64,000 nucleotides of DNA from Azorinus chamasolen (lineage: Eukaryota > Mollusca > Bivalvia > Cardiida > Solecurtidae), in assembly GCA_963576725.1 (NCBI GenBank), contig OY755237.1, positions 64,767,423 to 64,831,422 of the forward strand. Reading direction: 5' to 3'. How positions within the stretch are numbered: position 1 is the first letter of the stretch; the number at the start of each line of letters is the position of its first letter. Below the pieces are notes generated by a model that saw only the letters and a list, made by a program, of their open reading frames with translations, was not told the origin of the DNA and made no database searches. Made by a program: the position numbers and the translations under genes. This document shows, piece after piece, positions 11,901-22,700 of this stretch.

Positions 11901-13711
11901 TTGTTAAAATATATCAACATAAAGGCGCAAATTACAAGAATATACAGTAAAATAAAATTTGTATATGGTGCTAGGATTCCCCTTGAATCAAACTCTAGTG
12001 GGATTTAAAGTGTATTAATGTTTCTGTCTAACTAAAAAACAAATGCCACATATAATAAAGACTGTGCAATTTAACCATGAATAAACTTATCGCTGATAGC
12101 TAGTCGATGCGGGTTCATAATCGCCTTGAACCAAATTCATGAGACTAAATACAATGACTTGTTATCGCTGATTCATAATTTGAGGCAGACTTGAGAAACC
12201 GTTTAAACCGTTTGGAATCTGAGATGATGCAGAGTTACTCGGTGTTTGGGGAGATGCAGAGTAACTCGATGTCTAATACACAAACTGTAAGGACTCAGAG
12301 ATGATGCAGAGTAACTCGATGTCTAATACACAAACTGTAAGGACTCTGAGATGATGCAGTGTAACTCGATTTCTAACACAAAAACTGTAAGGACTCTGAG
12401 ATGATGCAGGGTAACTCTATGTCTAATACACAAACTGTAAGGACTCTGAGATGATGCAGTGTAACTCGATGTCTAATACACAAACTGTAAGGACTCTGAG
12501 TAGATGCAGGGTAACTCGATTTCTAATCAACAAACACACTCAAGTGTTTGGACAATAAGGACATGGAGACTAATCAACATACAAACTGTTTGGATTTTGG
12601 GAAGATCCAGAGCAACTCGATGTCTAATCAACATACACATTGTTTGGAATTTGGGGAGATAGAGAGTAACGCGATGTTTAATCAACATACAAATCGTTGC
12701 TTTTACACTGCGATGTCTAATCAACATACAATCTGTTTGAACTCTGAAGAGATGTAGTGTAACACGATGGCTAACATACAAAATGATCATCGCGGATTCG
12801 CCTGTAACGTACACAAGATTCAATTACACAGAGACAATAATTGTCTTGGAATGTAAAGAACAGTAAAGTCTCGTTAATACGACAGTAAAGGTCTCGTTAA
12901 TAGGACGGCTTTAAAGAAATTCTGGATATCTAAACATGTATGTAGTTTGATGCAGGACAAATCTATTACAGTAAAACCTCTCTATAACGACCTCTAAATT
13001 GTGTTAATTAGTTGGTATTAAGGACATGTGGTTGCTTAAAGCAAGGTGAAAGTAAAACAGAACGTTCCAAGAGGAGCGTTCTGTTTTACTTTCACCTTGC
13101 TTTAAGCAGCCACCTGCCTTTAACACAAAATATTTTATGTAGTTTAGTGGTCGCTATAGAGAGGTTTTACTGTACATGATTTTACTGACTCCTAAATCAA
13201 TAAATTATGTGGTCGCATTAGCGGGACATTTATTTACTTTCTATTTAATGAATAAGTGGCATGTCTTGAAAACAATTTTTCATCCTTGGTGTTGACCATT
13301 ACTTGACAAAAAAGAACTTCAGAACAAAACATGCTATAAAACTTACAGTGATATATACTTCTTAAATTAATTCAATTTTTAATAGTTGTATTGATATATC
13401 TATCTTAAATTTCATTTGTTTTAAATATTCTATACGCATTATATATTTTCAATTCTGTACATGCAATTTAATCATGTGAAACGCTTTTGAACGCACTTAT
13501 CCTGTGTGAAAAGAGCGCTATATAAATGTGGTATAATAACAATAATAATACAAGGATGTGGCAAGTTTTGTTAAACGTACTTCGAAACGATATGGATGAT
13601 GCAAACAATACAGTCGGAGGCCGACACAGAATTCCTTCATCCTTACCTATATTCCAGAAAATATTGCATACCAACAACAACACCGATCACAATAGCCAGT
13701 TTAGGAAACAT
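766..13711 (-). CDS. PON: Paraoxonase/arylesterase-family gene A, exons 1-8 of 9 (3' end outside window)
   Basis: Calcium-dependent six-bladed beta-propeller esterase/lactonase of the paraoxonase family. Coding exons, in order: 13647-13711, 11664-11734, 9984-10039, 8662-8815, 6986-7106, 3764-3964, 2728-2809 and 766-900, all GT-AG, giving 295 residues in frame. By comparison with human PON1 (from memory), the catalytic-calcium ligands are present at E50, N158, N214, D259 and N260. The structural-calcium ligands D51 and D159 and the histidines H105, H125 and H275 (PON1 H115, H134, H285) are also present. The N-terminus has a hydrophobic segment at about residues 5-19, which PON proteins keep as an uncleaved anchor. 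C40 would pair with a C-terminal cysteine in the missing exon 9. The last exon should add about 57 residues beyond base 1. Divergent neighbour of gene B. The family is certain; the substrate is unknown. Confidence 0.93.
1331..1580 (+). mobile_element. TTAA-flanked MITE, GTAAATAGTG family
   Basis: TTAACCCTT ... AAGGGTTAA, 250 bp, with central palindrome cagctcctgcaggagctg. TTAA duplication plus CCCTT ends suggests mobilisation by a piggyBac-type transposase. In gene A intron 7. Confidence 0.85.
2728..2809 (-). CDS. PON: Gene A exon 7
   Basis: 82 bp, acceptor TTTCAG, donor GTAAGT. Encodes VIYMAECGYKKIHAFKR...LW, a propeller-blade segment. Nearly identical to gene B exon 7. Confidence 0.93.
3174..3391. 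mobile_element. TTAA-flanked MITE, AGCATTTGCTCC family
   Basis: TTAACCCATT ... AAAGGGTTAA around gataaatagagcatttg...caaatgctctatttatc. In gene A intron 6. Confidence 0.82.
3764..3964 (-). CDS. PON: Gene A exon 6
   Basis: 201 bp, acceptor TTTTAG, donor GTAAGA. Starts with MNDMVAIDKDKF (N158 and D159 equal PON1 N168 and D169) and ends with FMANGINMSPDKS (N214 equals PON1 N224). Confidence 0.95.
4725..4830 (+). mobile_element. Penelope pseudo-LTR-like fragment
   Basis: About 100 bp, reverse complement of 33880-33960 (shared: ctgcatgactcatttttgtact). In gene A intron 5. Confidence 0.55.
5980..6047. repeat. Short GCAAACAG...CTGTTTGC hairpin
   Basis: 68-bp palindromic unit with agggctcctagaggagccct centre. 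The same unit recurs at 7169-7236, 7366-7422, 9678-9740, 21050-21108, 22332-22398, 29431-29498, 45675-45742, 47171-47238 and 62083-62143. Confidence 0.75.
6986..7106 (-). CDS. PON: Gene A exon 5 (second active-site His)
   Basis: 121 bp, acceptor CATAG, donor GTAAGT. Encodes MLFIYVLTHTRTEDRVEVF..., with H125 equal to PON1 H134. Same length and phases as gene B exon 5. Confidence 0.92.
7169..7236. repeat. Short aaacag hairpin
   Basis: Palindrome with gactcctgtaggagccgtc centre, in gene A intron 4. Confidence 0.72.
7366..7422. repeat. Short aaacag hairpin (GCTTGAATCCAGATGAG type)
   Basis: Arms cagcttgaatccagatgaga and tctcatctggatccaagctg. Confidence 0.75.
7980..8480 (-). mobile_element. Penelope-related terminal fragment
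   Basis: Matches 33880-34340 over most of its length (shared blocks: agacaaacagtgtaaataaacg, gagctgcaaaca, taaagggcacgacaaaaa). A 65-bp unit with cagtcgttcgaacagcacca is tandemly repeated at 7985-8125. The long open frame on the minus strand here is cysteine-rich non-coding repeat. Located in gene A intron 4. Confidence 0.65.
8662..8815 (-). CDS. PON: Gene A exon 4 (first active-site His)
   Basis: 154 bp, acceptor TTACAG, donor GTAAGT. Ends with SPHGITSW, where H105 equals PON1 H115. Contains a potential N-glycosylation site, N-I-T. Confidence 0.93.
8868..8946. repeat. GA-rich microsatellite
   Basis: (ga)n and acagagag units, about 50 bp before gene A exon 4 in genomic order (intron 3). Confidence 0.9.
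9984..10039 (-). CDS. PON: Gene A exon 3 (E-D calcium ligands)
   Basis: 56 bp, acceptor TTTCAG, donor GTAAGT. Encodes DGGSEDLMHIG...VSQ. E50 and D51 align with PON1 E53 (catalytic calcium) and D54 (structural calcium). Gene B has E-E here. Confidence 0.93.
10590..10806 (+). repeat. 220-bp dispersed repeat with AATAAA
   Basis: Diverged copy in gene A intron 2; contains aatgaacagactcaataaag-like sequence. Confidence 0.6.
11664..11734 (-). CDS. PON: Gene A exon 2
   Basis: 71 bp, acceptor CAACAG, donor GTGGGG. Encodes R22 to E45 including SPGPCTTV; C40 matches the PON1 cysteine that forms the N- to C-terminal disulfide. Same length and phase as gene B exon 2. Confidence 0.92.
12230..12780. repeat. 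50-53-bp minisatellite in gene A intron 1
   Basis: Units with gatgcagagtaactcgatgt + ctaatacacaaactgtaagg, perfectly spaced at 50 bp from 12297 to 12510, then a 53-bp variant with aatcaacatacaaactgttt. The unit resembles one arm of the local aaacagtttggatccagatg hairpins, so it probably grew from such an element. Confidence 0.85.
12968..13173. mobile_element. ACAGTAAAACC hairpin MITE
   Basis: Inverted ends acagtaaaacctctctata ... tatagagaggttttactgt, with a long perfect central hairpin (aagcaaggtgaaagtaaaac and its complement). In gene A intron 1. Confidence 0.88.
13647..13711 (-). CDS. PON: Gene A exon 1 (start codon, membrane anchor)
   Basis: Begins ATG at 13711 and encodes MFPKLAIVIG... 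ending FLEY plus two bases of Arg22. The donor is GTAAGG. It is one codon shorter than gene B exon 1 but otherwise clearly homologous. An AG lies eight bases before the ATG after a pyrimidine-rich stretch, so a 5'UTR intron acceptor is possible. Confidence 0.9.
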
Positions 13712-13861
13712 TTTGTGCCTGAAGTAGATGTCAAATAATGAAAGTAAGTAACTGTAACATGCTGAACGAGTTAGAAGGAAACATCCTATAGGAAGTCCCA
13801 TGGGAACATTCTGTATACCTCATGTCCTCCATTAAGCTACAATCTGGTTCATAGACACATA

Positions 13862-14775
13862 ATAATGGTTGTTTACCTGTAAATGAAAAAGTAGTAAAAT
13901 CAAGCAGGCAAAGCCACATACAAGACGCAACCACCACCAAACCATCGATAGATAGCATGTCACACACACAACTACACACCCAAACACACGCACATACACG
14001 GGACGCACACAGAAAACATTAACAAACACACAGGTACTAGAGACACGTTCCAAACATGAAAATAAAACACAAGTAAGGTGACAAAGAGTGTATCGCCTTG
14101 GAACGGTCAATGGCAAAATCACCATAGGGGGGTTTAAACCGGTCTACGGACATCCTGACCTCACATTTATCTCAAAGTCACCCTAACTTAACAAATAGTG
14201 TATTAAATTTTGAAGATATTCCCGCCGGACTTTCCCAAAACATAGAAGACGGTAAACACATGACAATATGTAAAACACAGCATAACAATTGTGAAAAGTT
14301 CGTCAAATATGTACTCGATGACTTTGCTGAAGTCAGAGCAATTGCAGGGAAGCCGTTAAGGGACTCGGTAATACATGAGTCTGGTAAGCTCATTCCGTTT
14401 CGGGGATTAAGAGTATACCATCATAGAGTGATACCCTCGGTCTGTCATCGCTCTAGCAAAGAGGGACGCGTAGCGACCGACTGTAAAGTGGTCAATAGCC
14501 AAACATGCAGTACGTTGCAATATTATGCGGTCATAACCTTTCCTCCTAAAGGTATTAATGCGTGGTATAAACAAATCATGAGAATAGATATGTAGATAAC
14601 ATCGCCATAACATTCTGGGTGAGAAATATCTTGTTGCTATAACGTTCGTATATTGCAATTATATTTACTAATGAGATGTAAATCTCGATAACAAAATTTG
14701 GAAAATGTTTTCTGAAGTTTGTGATATCTGTAACCTTGCTTAAGAAGTTTATCAGTTATAACGAAATTAAACAAT
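13862..14775 (-). mobile_element. 5'-truncated Penelope-like fragment next to gene A start
   Basis: Minus-strand copy matching the C-terminal end and pseudo-LTR of the 23-kb element (its 26680-27561). It starts (5') at the block that reads ...LLKQGYRYHKL and ends in the GT-rich pseudo-LTR about 150 bp upstream of the gene A ATG. The 58.7-kb duplicate lacks it, giving an empty site. Confidence 0.82.
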
Positions 14776-17212
14776 ATATACTATCATGAAAACCGAACAA
14801 GATCAAGAGACTTTGATATTTTATGTTAACATTCAAATGGTTATCAATCAAACTGCATAGACGTGTATATTATGATGACTATATTAGTTCTTCTCAACCT
14901 AAATAGCATTTGCAAACAACATGGTGCAGCTGAAACGCCGAGTAACATGGCATCTCTTCAGGTTTCCGCTGGTTGACACCCGGTCAGTAGCTTCTCAAAG
15001 GCTTAAATTGTGCAGCAGATCAAATATTGCTAGAGAAAACATTATTCCGTCAGCATGATAATCGTTAGTTAATATTAAACTATTGTAATTATTTTCATTT
15101 GTTATTGAATGGTTGTTTTTCAAAGAATAGTTGAAACACCTACATGGATATAGAGGCAAACGGTGCTATTCTAATACAAGCTTCATTGATCATGTAGAAT
15201 AAAGATGAATGAATACGTGCCGTATGAGTAACATGACACTAAAATGAACTTACCTATGTAAGGCTTTGCAAAGAAATTCCCTGTGTAAGCATGTAAGTGC
15301 GATGTAGGTGACTAAAATACTGTTAACATAAAACGAAGGCGACCGTTGTTATAAATCCTATTGACGATAGTAAGAAATCAATCAGTACACAACCTCTACT
15401 GTAACCAGTTGACAAAAAACACTCAAAAAATCTTTGCCATTGGAATGATATAACTAATCATCAATTAAGGTATCTGGGGCAATCGTGATTGAGTTTGCGC
15501 CGTATCTTCAGTCTTTAACCTTTAGCTTACTGAGGAAAGTAATTTTTACACCTTTTTCACAATTCAAGCTTAAATCAGTTTGTCTAACAAAATACAATCA
15601 GAGTGTTAAACAGTTTTGATTCTGATGAGATGTTGAGTTACTCAGCGTTAAATCTGGATCCTATCTACTTGCAATGTAACCTCGTTCTGGATATCTCCCT
15701 GTCTCTGTTTCTGTCATTGTCTGTTTATTTTGTTTCTGTCACTCGTTTGGATGCTCTTTATTTCGTTCTCTCTCTTTTCCCCTATCCCCTCTTTCCCCAT
15801 CTCACTTCTATCTCCTCTCTCTCTGTTTTAGCAACAAGTAATTATATATCCTTAGCGTATTTTTGGCTTACTTGACAAAACTGTTAACACGGTTCTCATA
15901 AAACACTCGCGTGCTTATATAATTATCGTTTTCATACACACACATCATCGATGTCCCCTAGTTTCATTGAATCGTCGGCAGATTTGAGGAATATAACGTA
16001 TTGATATTCATACATATATTATATATCTCACATTATACCATGGAGTAACCTGTTAAAGGTCATGCTTGTACTGCTAAAACTTATTTGCTATCTTGATGAT
16101 TTTAGTTATAAATTTCACACAACAAAGAAAATATGTCGAATAAATCAAAACACTCTTATTTGACTTTACCCTTAATCTGCTGAATAATTAAAACTGGTTT
16201 ATCACTGAAGAAAATTATTTGTATGGCAAACTGTGCAGTCCCTATTCAAATGCCACAGGAGCATTTTGATCGTGGTCTTATGTACTCGGTTCCCGCGCAT
16301 TAAGGACTAATACGTTTTATAAATAGTTGGGAGTGTGTAGCAAGTTACGTTCATATAAAGTATATAAACGTGGGTTGGTTTTCTATTTAAATTCACTTAA
16401 ACTTAAATGTGTTGATGGTTAAGAGCGATGGTGACAGTGTGTCATTATTCGGGGACTTTTAGTTTTATTAATGACACATTATATTCACTACTGAAACGAT
16501 CCTTGTCGCTTCATTATGTAACAAACGGTAAGTGTCCATTTCTATGTGACTACGGTATTTGACTATGGCATTATATGGTCAGTATAAACTTACATCCCCT
16601 GGACTCCGGGAATAACAGGATGCACTATAAATGTTTTTTTTCCAAGTTCCATCCCATATCACCTTCATTTAGAATAATAAATACATGTATATCAAAACCA
16701 GCCATGTACGTCATTTTCACGGACACAGCAGACAATAGCCAATTTATGCCATAACAGCATTACCGTCTACATTATGGCAATTGCAAACAATCATTGTAAT
16801 GCCTTTGTGTGAAGATTGACCAATTGTTTCGTATCATGAATCTTAGATAAACCAATTAATAAATGGTGGAGGATAATGAGGCCTTAATTCACAATAATTT
16901 ACCTTTGAACGGCCGGGTTTTGTCCTACTGTATTATTGTATATTTTATATACTTTTAGTTTAGCCTTATCTGCAGTTGGATTTGATTATCGAGATATGCG
17001 ATCAGTAACACAATTTATTTTGTAACCTAATTGGTCAATATTTGGCATACTTTATCTAATTAACACAACGCCCTTCTTCTTTGTTTCTTGAGATAAAATA
17101 GTCAATTACCAACGTGCTATTATTTATACACGAAGGCTGTGCAGTTTACTTGTAACTACATACAGGACAGATAGGACCTGCAGGGCGTGCATGTAAGTTT
17201 TATCTGTCATAC

Positions 17213-17410
17213 GGCAAAACCCCTCTAACGTTGAAATAATTATCAATACCAGACTCTAAGAAAGGTGGATGCCTAATACAGGGTGAATGTCACACAGAAC
17301 GCTCCCAAAGGAGCTTTCTAAATGAATTTCACCCTGTATGAAACGCCCACATGCCTAATACGAGCTGAATTATTTTATACAACAATTCCGGGTTAGAAGG
17401 GTTTTACTGT
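17213..17410. mobile_element. ACAGTAAAACC hairpin MITE, diverged
   Basis: Ends ggcaaaacccctctaacg ... gaagggttttactgt with a partly decayed hairpin. Confidence 0.75.
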
Positions 17411-17766
17411 ACATATAACACGAGTATAAAATATGGCTTTATGCATGTATTAGCATTAGCATTTTAAGAGAACTTAATATTTATCCAAAAGACTTTACAT
17501 TATAAATCATATGGCAAATGCCTATTCTTCAATCAAATTTAAACTATTCGAGATTTTCATAATTTGAATTGATGCGAACAACAGTACATGACTACACCTT
17601 CATCTGAGAATAAATATTTAGAAAGGTATAAATCATGTTTATTTCATGCACTAACAATATAGCATACACTACCATTGATAAGGTACAATTTAAGCGCAAA
17701 CAATATAGCATTCGATGATATTAATACTATGCAATCCATGCATTTACAATATAGAGTGTAGCATTA

Positions 17767-18018
17767 TTAACCCTTCGCTTGCTATTCACGTCAATAAACC
17801 TACCTGTAAATAGTGAAGACCCAGATGAGACAGCTCCTGCAGGAACTGTCTCATCAGGGTCTGCACTATTTACAAGTTGATTGTGCAACCACTGCACTCC
17901 ACTGCAGTGATTGCACAGCGAATTACGTATATACACAGTGAAGATATATGTAATTATACAACAGGGCATGGGTAAAGATGGAGAAATGTATTTTAAAATT
18001 CAGCAAGATAAGGGTTAA
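17767..18018 (+). mobile_element. TTAA-flanked MITE, GTAAATAGTG family
   Basis: Same family and orientation as 1331-1580, in the intergenic spacer. Confidence 0.85.
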
Positions 18019-18179
18019 TGATGCACGGTGTATACACTAACAATGTGGCACAATTCAATATAAACAATGCAGAGTGTATGCACTAACAATGTGGCACATT
18101 TCAATATAAACAATGCAGAGTGTATGCACTAACAATGTTGCAGAATCCAATATTAATAATAACGCAGAGACATGCATGC

Positions 18180-19065
18180 ACTAACACTTCTAGAATGAAA
18201 CCATGCGACAGAGCATTGAACACTTCTATACTCTAATCAAGTAACAGAATATAATATTAAATGATAGACAGTATCTCCGATAGAGTTTAATTCACTTCTA
18301 GTCTGTGATCATGCGACAGGGTGTTAAACACCTACAGACTAGTAAGTTTTTGTTGGTAGAAAATGTCATTAATGTCTGATTCTACAGTTGATTTATCTTG
18401 CATTTCTGTTAAACAACATAGTCAGAGTATATCACTCAGCTCATCTGAATCCAAGTTATTTGCATCGGTATCACGCATCTGCCAGTAGCAGACCAAATGT
18501 TAAACACTTCTAGATTGTAATCATGCTACAGTTTATTGAACATTTCTAGATAGTAATCATGCGACAGAATATTGAACACTTCTAGATTGTAATCATGCGA
18601 CACAGTATTAATCACTTCCAGATTGTAATCATGCGACAGAGTATTGAACACTTCTTGTTAGTAACCTTGCGACAAAGTATTAAACACTTCTAGATTGTCA
18701 TCATTCGACAGAGAAGTAAATACTTCTAGATTGTAATCATGCGACAGAGTATTAATCACTTCCAGATTGTAATCATGCGACAGAGTATTAAATACTTCTA
18801 GATAGTAATCATGCGGCATAGTATTAAACACTTCTAGATTGTAATCATGCGACAGAGTATTAAACACTTCTAGATTGTAATCGTGCGACAGAGTATTAAA
18901 CACTACTAGATTGTAATCATGCGACAGAGTATTTAACACTGCTAGATTGTTATCATACGACAGAGTATTAAACACTTCTAGATTGTAATCATGCGACAGA
19001 GTATTAAACACTTCTAGATTGTAACCATACGACAGAGTATTAAACACTTCTAGACTGTAATCATG
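18180..19065. repeat. 36-bp minisatellite between the PON genes
   Basis: Unit of the type cttctagattgtaatcatgc + gacagagtattaaaca, clean from about 18500 to 19060 (about 15 copies) and degenerate from 18180. The unit is a multiple of three, so the minus strand reads open for 129 codons as a 12-residue repeat (FNTLSHDYNLEV); I treat that as an artefact. Confidence 0.88.
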
Positions 19066-19727
19066 GCCCTAGCCCGTTACGAGGTCATCTGTTTTAATTT
19101 ACACAAATAGCTAGGGCCACCATTTCGTATAATTTACACAATTTGACAATTCAACCTGAAATTTTCTTTGTAATTCTACTAAAACACATACTTCAAAATG
19201 ATAGATGTTAGACGATCCTAATCCAACCAATGGTGCATTTTATTCAGTTGTTTGAATAACATGCAGCTATATTTGTCTACGTTACGGTCTTAACTCTTAA
19301 TCTGTACACTAAATAAAATGGGCTCCTCCTTTTCTGAACATCTAAAGAAAGTTATATGAAAATTTACCACTGAAATAAAATGATTTGTATGATAAACAGC
19401 ACAAAATCTGATCTAATGTCTTCCTTATAAGCCCGTTGATCCGAGTCTACACTGTTTGCAAATATCTTATATACCCGGTTCCCGAATATTAAGGGTTAAC
19501 CGTATTTTTCACAGCTATGGTTTGAAATTTACATGAAAACTGCATGGATACCGAAGTAAAATGAACAAAGTATGATAATATGTAAGTTGCGATTTTGTGG
19601 TTTCCATGCATACACTTCGCTTATAGGTTTTCAAAATCTCCTACAGATGTTTTAATATAGTTTAGAATAACCAAACGGAATACAGTATATATGTTTAAAG
19701 ATATTTGTGAATAATTACAGCAACAAA

Positions 19728-19795
19728 ATGTTTCCTAAATGGGCTGTTATGATCGGTTTTGTCGTCATGGGAATGCAGTACTTCCTGGAATATAG
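19728..19795 (+). CDS. PON: Gene B exon 1 (start codon, membrane anchor)
   Basis: 68 bp. MFPKWAVMIGFVVMG... then YFLEY plus two bases of Arg23; donor GTAAGC. An AG ends seven bases before the ATG, as in gene A, so an upstream non-coding exon is possible. No earlier in-frame ATG adds homologous sequence. Confidence 0.9.
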
Positions 19796-22700
19796 GTAAG
19801 CTACGTTTCTTATTTAACTGTTAGCTCATGATGCGGAAAAAGTCAACTGGGTTATCGCTCAGTTTTATGAGAATTTATGTATTATCCGTTATGGTTCAGC
19901 CTATTATTACGCAGGGTAAGCAACCATAGGAGATTGGTTTGACATATACAGTGAACCCTTGTTACAACGTAGGTGTTTGTTTCCAGACAGTTTGTAACGC
20001 TAATTTTGTTTCAAGGCCTACTGCCGGTAAAACGAGGGTGCCATTATAACGAATGCCGGTATAATGAGGGTTCACTGTACAAGCAAATATTTATAAGTGC
20101 GTCTTTAATACATACGCATTTCTCTCTGGTTCAACTCTTTTAGAAGTCGTTCATGCTTTGATGTAAATTTACATTCAAAGTTGTCAAATAGCTTTATTCC
20201 CAATATTTTTGTTATTTACTGAGAGTCTAATTTGGATTACAAATTTTTGCACATTCAATACAAATTTGGCTTCATTCTCAGTGTTGTTATACTTTCTGAT
20301 CCTTCAGGATAATTATTTTCGATGTTATTTGTTTTGAAAATTGAATTCCGCTTAAGCCGGTACTAGGGGCCTTTAGTAGTGTTGCACTTTGAATTAATGC
20401 TCATGAACACACTCAATAAAACCAAGTCTGCAATTGTCTGTTTTTGCATTGCTGCTTTTGATTTCGAAGGATCTCCTACTTTCAGAATTTAATCAATCTA
20501 AAAGATTGATAAAATGCATGTAAACGTGCGTTTCACTTTGAACTGCTTTGCTTGTTTTTCTCATTTTAGAGACATTCCTTATTCGCCAACGGTACGAACC
20601 TCTGTCCATTGTCTGACTGTGGCTTATTTTTCGGTCGCATCGCTTTAGAAGTGCCTCTTCTGTTGCGTCAAATGATATGCCGGCAAATTAAACTTTCGCG
20701 AAAGAAACCGAATAAACAAAAATGATTTAATGTTTGATTGTCCCACAACATTCAGACCAATTTGTAATATAATGATACTCTATGCTGCAGTAAGACATAA
20801 CAACTAGTTTTCTAAATTCTTTGACTGACCTACTAATTGCCACAGCTATCTATTAAGATGCTCCGTTCCAATTCATTATTCGTCCATGCATTTGTAGACG
20901 GTGCTAGATTTATTCTTTACTCGATGAATATTCATGTACAAAATACCGATATCATGGATATGAGCAAGATTATGTTTGCAATAGCACATAAACACATGCA
21001 TGTTTGACCGTTGTAGAAACTGTAGTATCATATCTATATTAGTTCATACGCAAACAGAGCAGATCTAGACCATACGGCTTCTACAGCATCTGGGTATACT
21101 CTGTTTGCAAAGGCGTAGAAAAGCGTATTCATTGAGTAAAGTTTTATCTTATGCACTGTTTGTTGTTTGCATTAAGCAACCACCTGTTCTTGTGTTCTAT
21201 TAATGAATAGTCATTTTGGTCATCGTTTCTCCTATTTGTTGCACAGGGATTGGTTAGACTGGAATAAGAAATTCATCTACAGAGTTTCACCCGGACCATG
21301 TACGACGGTAATAGAAGGTAACACAATATATTTTACATAGGCTATATGTAGATAATACCTATTTGAATAAATCTACCGAGAAGGAGCATTAATTACAGGA
21401 AAGGAAACTGAGAATTGTGTAGTTTAGAAACCATTTTGATAATTGGAGCATTTGCTCCTGTGGTACAAATGCTCTATTTACCACAATGGTTTCAAAACGT
21501 GACTTCTACAGTGGCGCCAAAATGCGTCAGTATGAGGAAATAGGTTAATAAATATATTCCGTCTGTCTTCTTTGCATATATTTTCTTAAACCAATAAGTT
21601 GTGAAATACATATAATAGCTTACTATGGTTAGATATATTTCTGTAATTAACTACAGATGTTCGTTACTTATCGAAAATACAGCCATTGTGGTACTTTAAA
21701 CCTTAACAGAATCAAGTGGGTGTTCGCAAACAGGTACGATTCAGTGGCATTTCTTTAAAAGTAAGATACAAATGAAGATTTTAAATATTCCAGATACTTT
21801 TGAAGGATACTTAACCGTGATTTATTGTAGCACTTATTGTTAGTAATTTATTTTTTGTTTATGCAGCTTTACTGCTTCAATGTATGGACGTCACCGGTTT
21901 TCCATTCAGTACATTAAGTGTTGCCCACAAAATACGATACGCCTTGTTCAAAAATAATTTAGTAGTGTATGTTTCTCGTTCCAGATGGTGGAGCAGAAGA
22001 GCTATTACCCATTGGTAAAGACGTCATCCTATTATCACAGGTACATTTCATTTGTATGCCTCTATCCCTTGTAAAAACAGATTATTTAGTTCCACAGGGA
22101 CAATCTTCAATATAAGTTTAAAATCGACAATGTTCATTAGAATAACTGACCATCTCTTTTAAATAACTCATCTGTTTCTTTTTGTAATAAGTTTATACTT
22201 GAAACACTGGTAGTTTGTTGTTCATATCAGCATTATTTTAATTACACAAATAAGTAATCCACTATTTTCTGAATATTAATTAAATAAAAGTAGCCCTATC
22301 ACAAGTTATCACTTAAGAAAATGATTGTACGGCAAACAGTGCAGACCCTAGTTAAAAGGCTCCCTGTTGACCCTTTGGTCAGGTTCTGCATTGTTTGCAA
22401 ATGTCTAAATATATACACGCATTAAGGGTTAATCTATATTAAAAGTAAGCATGCAGTGTAACAGATAAAGGTGCTTCTTCAAATACTACAATCGTTCTTC
22501 TCCACAAAACCCAATGTTGTGGCCACTCTTTAGAATCGTCTCTTCGAAGTTATTCTGGAAAATGTTTTAATATACGCATCTTATCTTGACCTCTGAGCAT
22601 ATCCACATTATCGTATTGCAGTTACCGCAAATATGTTCTTACTAGGTAAAACACATTCTAAATTGTTCTCATATCTTCCTTATTTCACATCTCAGCGTCT

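Larger units (their letters stand above)
13712..19727. promoter_or_regulatory. Divergent intergenic spacer between the two PON genes
   Basis: Six kb separate the two start codons. It must hold both promoters, possibly with 5'UTR introns. Contents: a Penelope-like fragment (13862-14775), degenerate hairpins, a CT-rich stretch (15690-15830), an ACAGTAAAACC hairpin MITE (17213-17410), a TTAA MITE (17767-18018) and a 36-bp minisatellite (18180-19065). No coding exon was recognised. I could not place a TATA box with confidence. Confidence 0.5.

Noticed and set aside
12230..12780. CRISPR-like regular repeats
   Set aside because: Tandem 50-bp units have no unique spacers, and this is an animal nuclear sequence.
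18658..19047. 129-residue minus-strand repeat protein with 12-residue units
   Set aside because: It is the translation of the 36-bp minisatellite; no start context, signal or non-repeat domain.
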